From assembly GCA_030998225.1 (NCBI GenBank), contig JAPYXD010000704.1, positions 6,448,001-6,512,000 of the forward strand: a stretch of DNA of 64,000 nt, written 5' to 3'. Source of the DNA: Diplolepis rosae (taxonomy: Eukaryota; Arthropoda; Insecta; Hymenoptera; Diplolepididae). Positions 57,082 through 64,000 of this stretch are shown here, piece after piece. The position numbers were made by a program, and so were the translations under genes. The notes beneath the pieces are model-generated. The model was given only the letters and a program-made list of their open reading frames with translations, was not told the origin of the DNA and searched no databases. How positions within the stretch are numbered: the first letter of the stretch is position 1; each line of letters starts with the position of its first letter.

Positions 57082-60000
57082 ATGAAGAGTCAAGTACGTC
57101 CATCGAAGCAATTAGTTTAATTAATCAATTTTTAGGTTTTAATCTCGTAAGCCAATATTATACTTTTAAGGTAAAGTCAAAGGAATAGAGTAATTCTCAA
57201 AGATTAATGTACAAATGGTTAATTGGTTCAGTAACTAAAAAAATCAAAAATGTTCAAGTCTCTAATATAAATTGGAATTTTATTCGATAAAAATCAATAA
57301 TTTTGGAATTTTTTGTCTAATTGTGACTTTTGTAAAGGGATTGAAATTTACAGGTGATATTGGTGGTGACAGCCGTGGTTGTCGGAGCCTTTAAAGATAA
57401 AAGAGATTCTGACATAAGCTACCCTGGATTTCAGATAGCAGACCATCAACCACATTTCACTGTACAGAATCAATATTTTCAAGACCCTCTTTTCCAACAA
57501 CGAAGACCTTTTCGATCAAATCCTTTAGAAGATGAAGTTCCAAGTTTTAAAACTCGAAGATCATATCCCTGGGATCAAGTGTCTTCTTTTGAATACGAGA
57601 AGCCATTCTTAGTTAAGCCACCACCATCTTTTATCAAAGAACAATTTATTATTAATGATCTGCCACCGCCATTCCTGAAACAAAAGCCTGTTTTTTATCG
57701 AATACCACATGATTTGGTGATTGAAGGTCCAACAATAATTCGTGATCATCCACCATTCAATCGTGCGCCGCCATCAATAATTCGTGGACCACTAAATATT
57801 ATTCGTGATCATTCACCAGAGTTTTTGGATGAACTTCCACAAATTCTTGATCAACCACCACCAACAAGTGATCATTCATCAATAATTGGCCACCATCCAC
57901 GGACAATTCCTAATCTACCAGCGATTGTGGATCAGCCTCCAGTAGTTCAATATCAACAAGCACCCCAAGCTGCACCATCTTTACCATGTTCTTTACCTTC
58001 ATTACCATATCAGGGACAATGGGATAATTTGCAGAAAGCTCCTTCAGCACCCAACCATTTATTCATTGGTGAGTTTCAAATCGTAAAAAAAGGAAAAGAT
58101 AAAGATGTAGAAACAAATCAGAGTGCTAATTAGAATCGATTTTTGGGGTCTAATGGAGCTGGTAGTATCGTTTAATATCTTAAAAGTGTCACTATAACAT
58201 GTCAATCTTAAGATATTAAAGTTGAATATGGAGATTATGGCTCATTTTATTGGAGAAAATATTCTCTACAACTCTACTGTTTCCAATTATAAAGATAAGT
58301 AAAAAATCTTTAAATATAGTTATTGTCTTTAAAAAATGTTTCTTTTAAAGAATTTTTTTTAGCAATTTCAGCTGCTTAGAACTTTACTTTTAAAATTCGA
58401 AACAGTAAGATCGTAGAGAATATTTATTCCAAAAAAGCCATGATTTATGAAAATCCAATCATTTTTCGAAAATTGATAAGAAGCGACAATAAGGAAAAAT
58501 TCTATTAAGCGAAACGTTATTAAAAGTATTATTTTTCGTAAGTTTTTAATTTTTCTATAAAAAATAATTGTTTTCTTTTATAAAGAAAACAGATCTACGG
58601 GAAAAAATATTCAATTATACTTTTAGTAATTGCAATATTAGTATTAATGATATAGTTCGAAAGAAAAAAGTAATTTTTCTCATGCATGCACAGAAATGGC
58701 CACTTTTTTTGCCTAAAACGCAGGAAGAAAATCCCCTTTTTAGGGTGCGGGAGTTATCAATAATTTCTGTGGGGACTACCAATAACATCCGGATATGGGG
58801 GAAAAATTGCGTGATTTCCTCTAGCATCGTAACTTTTTGTCATTTTTTGTACCATCAAGTGTCGACATCTAACGGAGCAAAAGGTAAGTTCGTTGCGAAA
58901 ACTTGAAAGTATAGGCAGTCAACTTCATCGTTGTGAAAACCTACAATTGGTGTAAAATTGTCTGTGTGGAATCTTCTGACTGACATTTTCGTGTGTACCC
59001 CAGAAAGGGAATTTTCTTCTCGCGTTTCAGGCAAAAAAGTGGTTATTTCTGTGCATACATGGAAAAAATAAAGTTTGGGCATACAGAAATTATTTAATGA
59101 ATTTTATTTTTTACTGAACTTTCACTAATATTGATAAATAGCAATTTTTCGAAATTCATGAAATTTTAATAAATGAGAGTATATATTTTCTCGGGGAAGA
59201 AATTCTTCACAAATTAATTGCATTCAATTTTTGTATATAATTGAATTAATGCAAAATTTGGTTGCTTCTTTGATAATTTATTTCGAAAAAATTATTTTGT
59301 CGTTATTTTGGTAATGAAAGAATTAATATTTAACAATTTAATGCAGTTGAGTCATGGAGAATCGTTTTTTCGACAAAATAAGCTCTCATTCATTAAGATC
59401 CCCTTATTCTTGAAAAATTTGTGTTTAGCGATATCAAAGAATTTTAATCAAGGATGAAAGTTGTTGAATAAATAATTTCGGTATGTTCAAATTCACTCAT
59501 AAAAAAATCTCTTTTCCCCTAAACGGTATCATTAAGGTAGTTGATCCACGAAAATTAGACCTCAGGCAAAAATAGATAATTTTGCTTTCAAGAATAGCAA
59601 TATTATTATTGAAGGGCTATTTTGGATGAGAAAAGATTAATTTCCATGAAAAAAATTTGAAATACAGAAAAATAATTTTATTAATAAATTTTATTTTTGC
59701 CCCAATTTTTTTATTATCGCTACTTACCAAATTTTGAAAAATTAGGCGATTTTAATAAATTACAAATCACTTTTTCAAGTAAAAGATTCCGTACAACATA
59801 ACCATTTCCAATTTTCGAAAATTAATATATTATTATCAAATTGAGCAATTTGTTCATAAAAATTTCGCTTTGGAAAATGTTTTTTTAATGGTTTCAGCCA
59901 TTAAAGAATTTATTTTTAAAAATCAGAAACGGTAAAGTTGTGGGAAATCTTTTCTCTGAAAAAATGATTCATGATTTATTAGAATTGCATAATGTCTTAA

Positions 60001-61847
60001 AATTTGGTAAGAAGCGATAAGAAAAAAGTTGGGTCAAAAATAAAATTTATTAATAAAATTATTTTTCTGTGCTTCAAATTTTGTTCATGTAAAATAATCT
60101 TTTCTCTTTCAAAATAGCCCTTCAATAATAATATTGCTATTCTTGAAAGCAAAATTATCTATTTTTGCCTAAGGTCTAATTTTTGTGGATGTAAACTACC
60201 TTAATAATATTTCAGCGACTGAAATTATAATTAAATATTTTTGCCCGGGGACCTTTCACAGTAAAAGAAAGTATTAATTTGACCACACCTATAACTGACA
60301 ATTTTAACTTAAATTTAGCCATTCAATGTATAAGCGCATATGTCTGTCATTTCTATTAGTTTTAGTTTATTTATGTTATTTCTATTAGTATTAGTCGACT
60401 TTTAGGCTTTAATTAAGACTTTTTCACAGTGTTTTTTTCACGAGGCAACTACTCAAAGACACAAAGTGGCCTTTATTAATTAGAATCCGATCATGCTTAA
60501 GGATCAAACTTGCAAAAAGTACACTGAGAGAAATCGGCTTTGATTCCTGTGCACATAGCACATAAATTTTTTGTATAGTAGTTGCCTTGACCAAAAAAGT
60601 TGAGAGAAGCTACTACTTTTATAGTTATCATGACAGTAATTTGAACTTTTTTGTGTATTCGGTTGTTGTGACCAAAGTTGATGATTAGAATAAGCTTTAT
60701 ACGTACCCCAACGGTTAGTACACATACATTTTCTGTACTACCAAGCTCCTTTGGTTACTACAACCGCAGCGTTTGCTGTTGCGCTAGACGAATCAAGTAT
60801 AACTTTCATTTTTTACAACGAGGTAAGCATGTCGTGACAATTATTAAATCTTGTAATAGTCACACAATTCAACTTGCACTGCACTGGAGATAAGTAGTTA
60901 CTTCCAAAAAGATATATTTTGTGAAAACTATAATCAGTCAAAAAAAAGTTTATGGTGATGAAAAAAGTGACAATTTTTTAACTTAATCGACGAAAGTTAT
61001 CATAAATATCATTATACCGGATTATTTTTTCTAAATCTTTTCGGTGAAACTTTATTTTTTGTGATCAAATTGAATTCGTATTTTGATAACTAGGAGAACC
61101 ATACCTATAACCTGGTTATAGGTATAGGATAGGATTCTGGTTTTTATGCAGAAAACTTAAAAAAATAAAGATGAATTTTCATAAAATAATGTAGATTCTA
61201 TAAATAAAGCAATTTGATAAGAACTGTACTTGGTCATTTTAACTAAACTCTATGCGCGGCTTTACGATGGACTTTGGTTCCTATAACCTCACACATTAAT
61301 CAAGTTTTTGCCACTCGACCTGCCAGAATCGTGGTCTCAGTAACGTTCCTTGCAGTTGGAGTAAACACTTTTCCAAAGTATGACAGCCACTACCATCATT
61401 GTCATGACAACTTTAACATTTTTTGTAAAGACGATTTTAACAAAAAAACTTTGGTTTGTGAAACCCAAAATTTCTCTCAGTGTACATTATTGAAATATTT
61501 ATTGGCTTAATCAAATTATGCCTTATAAATTTTCAAGAAATTGCATTTTCTGAGCATACCTTCCTCGTTTTAACAAATTGTAGTATAAAGTAAAGGCCGA
61601 AGTAGTGTATAAATTCTTTATTGCAATGTAACTTTTTAATTTTTCAGAAAACTATAGCATTCCATTACCGCCTACTGCTGCACTTTCCGGTGGTATCAAA
61701 CCTTGGAAGTCAGATAACTTAGATTCTATAGCACCACAACCAACGAGGACTGAAATTGCAGATATAAAAGTAACTACACTGCCACCTCCGCCACCCCCAC
61801 CGCCACCTGCACCGCTGATACCAGAAATTTCCGATCCTTACCCAAAG
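57082..61847 (+). CDS. Secreted proline-rich protein, unidentified (continues beyond exon 3)
   Basis: Exon 1 (57082-57093) codes MKSQ and ends at GTACGT. Exon 2 (57354-58068) follows TTTACAG in phase and continues VILVVTAVVVGAFKDKRD, completing a good signal peptide, then a proline-rich, low-complexity chain with repeated IIRD/IIRG-H-PP patterns. A strong GTGAGT donor at 58069 (phase 1) pairs with exon 3 (61648-61847), which starts after TTTTTCAG, codes ENYSIPLPPTAALSGG and a nine-proline run, and ends AAG|GTAATT in phase 0. If exon 2 were not spliced, the frame would stop at 58133. Later exons lie outside or were not found. Composition suggests an extracellular, cuticle, silk or secretory structural protein, but no family domain is visible. 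Confidence 0.8.
58236..58446. repeat. Intronic hairpin
   Basis: ATATTCTCTACAACTCTACTG (~58258) pairs with CAGTAAGATCGTAGAGAATAT (~58403), arms of roughly 60-80 bases. Part of its sequence resembles the core of the palindrome at 59536-60200. Confidence 0.6.
58681..59062. mobile_element. Intronic foldback MITE
   Basis: Arms of ~65 bases: CATGCATGCACAGAAATGGC at 58681 and its inverted partner ending at 59062 (ATTTCTGTGCATACATGG). No coding capacity; ORFs here are antisense images of each other. Confidence 0.7.
59536..60200. mobile_element. TTAA-flanked near-perfect palindromic element in the intron
   Basis: TTAA at 59532-59535 and 60201-60204. Ends GGTAGTT and AACTACC. Arms of about 330 bases pair through almost the entire length, with the segment around GCAATATTATTATTGAAGGG nearly identical. 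piggyBac-type target site. Confidence 0.8.
60522..61482. mobile_element. TA-flanked element with CACTGAGAGAAAT ends
   Basis: CACTGAGAGAAAT at 60522 and ATTTCTCTCAGTG ending at 61482, with TA outside each. Subterminal ATCATGACA/TGTCATGAC and ACCAAAG blocks are repeated on both sides. 961 bases, no credible ORF. Confidence 0.78.
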
Positions 61848-63669
61848 GTAATTTTAACATAAGCACCATTTGCAAACATGCAATATGATTAAGAAAACTA
61901 GTCACAAATTTTGAATATATATTTATTTTATTATGGGATTTATTTATAATAGACTTTAAAACAAAACTAAAAATAAAGATTTTTTGAAAAGTCAAAGATA
62001 TCACTGAAAAAAATTTCAAAATAATGTATTGAGCTCCATTTTTTTGAATCATCAAAATCAGTTATATCAGTAATGTGCATGAATCTAATGCGTTTTTTAG
62101 TTTTATTTTATTTTATCTTTTTGTTTTAGCATTTGTAAACTTTCTTGACGTTATTTAATTTTGTTTATAACGGATTTCTCACACTTTGATACTACGTCAT
62201 AAAAATCATGCTTTGTATAAATTATTGAAATCTAATCAATTTAACTTTATTTTGCTCATAATAAGAGTTGGATAAACTTTCGACTTCTTTGATTTAATTT
62301 TTTCTCATGCCAGAAATATTTATCTTGAAACTCATTTAACGCTTATTTTAAATCCAAAATATATTATTAATTCAATTTCATATGTTTGTATATGAAATTT
62401 AATATCTTTGTATATTATTTGTGAAACAAATACACGGGTGTGTTATATTAAATTTAATATAACAAAATTAGCAACTCATATCATTTGAGTGTAAATATAA
62501 ATCCACATTAGTGGCCTTCCCTGTCTTGTATTATTGTTTATAAATAATTTTTCAACGTCTTGAATGTTTGTAATGTCATTGTATCTGATTGTTAACCTCA
62601 AAGTATATTAAGAGAAAATAAAATTTTTTTTCAAGGTAAATTTTCAATGTCACAACAATATAATTTGATTTGAAAACAAATCTCAACGAATTATGCTCGT
62701 CGGAGTTTAATCTCTTAAACCTGAGTTAATCATTATATACAATGAAATTACAAAAATTTAAGGCAAACATCTTTCAACCAATCCTAATTTTGGATGAAAA
62801 GTGGACCTACAATGGATTCTCTCAATATAGATAGTAAAATTGAGTTATGATTATATTCTACTAAAATCGTAAAAATGAAGTCTCCTATGTCTTGATAAGG
62901 ACCAAGTTATTGCTCGATACGTCGACAAATTATTTGAAAACAACAATACAAAACTGGCAAAGGACACTAATGTGAATTATAATACAATTACCGGTAAAAT
63001 CAATCATACAATTACATAATTTAATTTTACGTATGTAATTACAAAGTTATTCTTGCAGTGAATCTAGAATGTAAATAAAGAAGTAGATTATTTCCATTCA
63101 TATAGATACAAATTTATTTTCAAATTATTCAAGATATCCAAGTATTTAAAAAATTATTTCACTCAACCTATAAGCATTTAAATATAAAATTCTGTTTTAT
63201 CGACATTTTGAGGCACATTAAAATTTATAACTGCATATATTAAATTTTATTTACTGCATATGCAAAGGACTTCATATACTCTTATATTGACTTCGATATA
63301 AACATTTTTAACAGTATACACGGAAAAAAGTAATCCATTAAAATTTCACGAACACTTCAGCACAAGTTTTTGAAATTCTTAAATTTCCTGAAAATTTCTG
63401 CAAAGGAAGGTCAACTGTTAAGAAATAATATTTAACAAAAAAGACTAGAAAAATTCATAAACTTCTCAAAAATCCTAAAGTATTGATGGACATTTACTAA
63501 ATTTTTCCTGAACATTTTTCTTGTTGTATTATCTCTCAATAGTTGACTATTTTTTACCAAAATTGGAGCAAATAATAGTTTATAATTTATTTTGTAATAG
63601 TTAATTTGGCATGGGGTCAGTTTTGATACGGATTTATTTTTTTAATTAAGTGATAGAACACATAAAAAA
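61848..63669. other. Intron or 3' region of the proline-rich gene; no exon found
   Basis: Begins with the donor GTAATT of exon 3. AT-rich, with no convincing further exon to the window end. ACACGGAAAAAAG at ~63320 resembles one end of the MITE at 5002, but its partner is not in the window. Confidence 0.45.
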
Positions 63670-63722
63670 TACAACAGGCAAACGTTTCGGCCACAAATGG
63701 GGGCCCTCTTCAGTGCCAATTA
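63670..63722 (-). ncRNA. Hammerhead-ribozyme-like motif, second copy
   Basis: On the minus strand: ATTGGCA (stem I), CTGAAGA core (63713-63707), stem II GGGCC/GGCC with a CCCATTTGT-type loop, GAAACGTT (63688-63681), then TGCCTG pairing with the first strand. Stem sequences differ from the 27.8 kb motif but pairing is kept, which supports structure. Confidence 0.5.
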
Positions 63723-64000
63723 GCTTAATAGTAACCTTTAAATATTTATTAACTAAGACATGCAACTTAATAATTATTGTATTTTTTGTTTTTTTCTTTT
63801 TTTCCTTTGCTTATTGATATTAGAAAAAGATAGAGTAAACATGCGGAAAGACTTATGGGTAAGCGAGTTCCTAGGTGTGAAGGAACCAGACCGTTCCAAA
63901 AACTGTTCCAACGAGTAATCCTCTCCCACAGGAACCGTGAAAAATGCGACCGCGGAACGCACTCTCTCAAGGGCACATATATAAACACAATTATTACACC
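63723..64000. other. Window end, nothing recognised
   Basis: Short antisense ORFs only; no supported feature. Confidence 0.4.

Noticed and set aside
1..64000. tRNA, rRNA and snRNA genes
   Set aside because: I looked for tRNA B-box-like GTTCGA motifs and rRNA-like blocks by eye and found none that folded convincingly; a dedicated scan would be needed to exclude them.

Overview
This is an AT-rich eukaryotic window. It looks like an arthropod, probably an insect: short introns with GTRAGT donors and (Y)nNYAG acceptors, DD34D mariner copies, an R1-type LINE, animal-type CACTA transposase and many foldback MITEs. A hymenopteran would fit, but nothing here proves the order. There is no bacterial gene organisation, no CRISPR array and no rRNA. 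Most of the window is transposable elements, many nested inside one another.

Layout. 1-2.6 kb: a Helitron-like repeat end, a TATA box with the spliced start of a small unidentified gene, and a long foldback. 5.0-6.2 kb: a TA-flanked MITE. 6.8-9.0 kb: a mariner transposase split by a 1.16 kb Helitron-like insert. 10.3-11.0 kb and 32.5-32.8 kb: exons on the minus strand of an unidentified, probably host, gene.

The centre of the window (11,863-32,502) reads as one 20.6 kb element. It has a 21-bp perfect terminal inverted repeat, beginning CCCTGCTTAAAATTCCGGAT, and subterminal TCCGG/GGAC repeats at both ends. It carries two divergent genes: a minus-strand gene of unknown function and a decayed, spliced plus-strand transposase of the animal CACTA/tnp2 type. 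Its two ends cut one minus-strand coding exon in two, and bringing the flanks together restores an open frame that runs to a GTAAGT splice donor. Inside it are secondary insertions: a Helitron-like copy, an independent ~3 kb DNA transposon with its own 49-bp inverted repeats and a 700-codon gene, a 5.85 kb LTR retrotransposon sitting in a transposase intron, and a TTAA-flanked MITE inside the transposase coding sequence.

33.7-44.3 kb: a truncated R1-like LINE, a decayed Tc1/mariner-like pseudogene inserted in it, two internally deleted copies of a second Tc1/mariner-like transposon in opposite orientation, a candidate solo LTR and a second mariner pseudogene. 44.9-47.7 kb: two inverted ~0.7 kb elements with CACAGTG ends and 8-bp target duplications. 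49.3-55.8 kb: more foldbacks, another Helitron-like copy, a 2.2 kb CACTA-like element with spliced exons, and a TTAA MITE.

57.0 kb onward holds the clearest host gene: TATA box, short first exon completing a signal peptide, and proline-rich exons. It runs on beyond 61.8 kb, and its 3.6 kb intron carries four foldback or MITE elements. Two hammerhead-ribozyme-like motifs (27.8 kb plus, 63.7 kb minus) look like remnants of Penelope-like or retrozyme-like elements. All assignments rest on reading the sequence by eye. Family names come from recognised motifs, not from searches.
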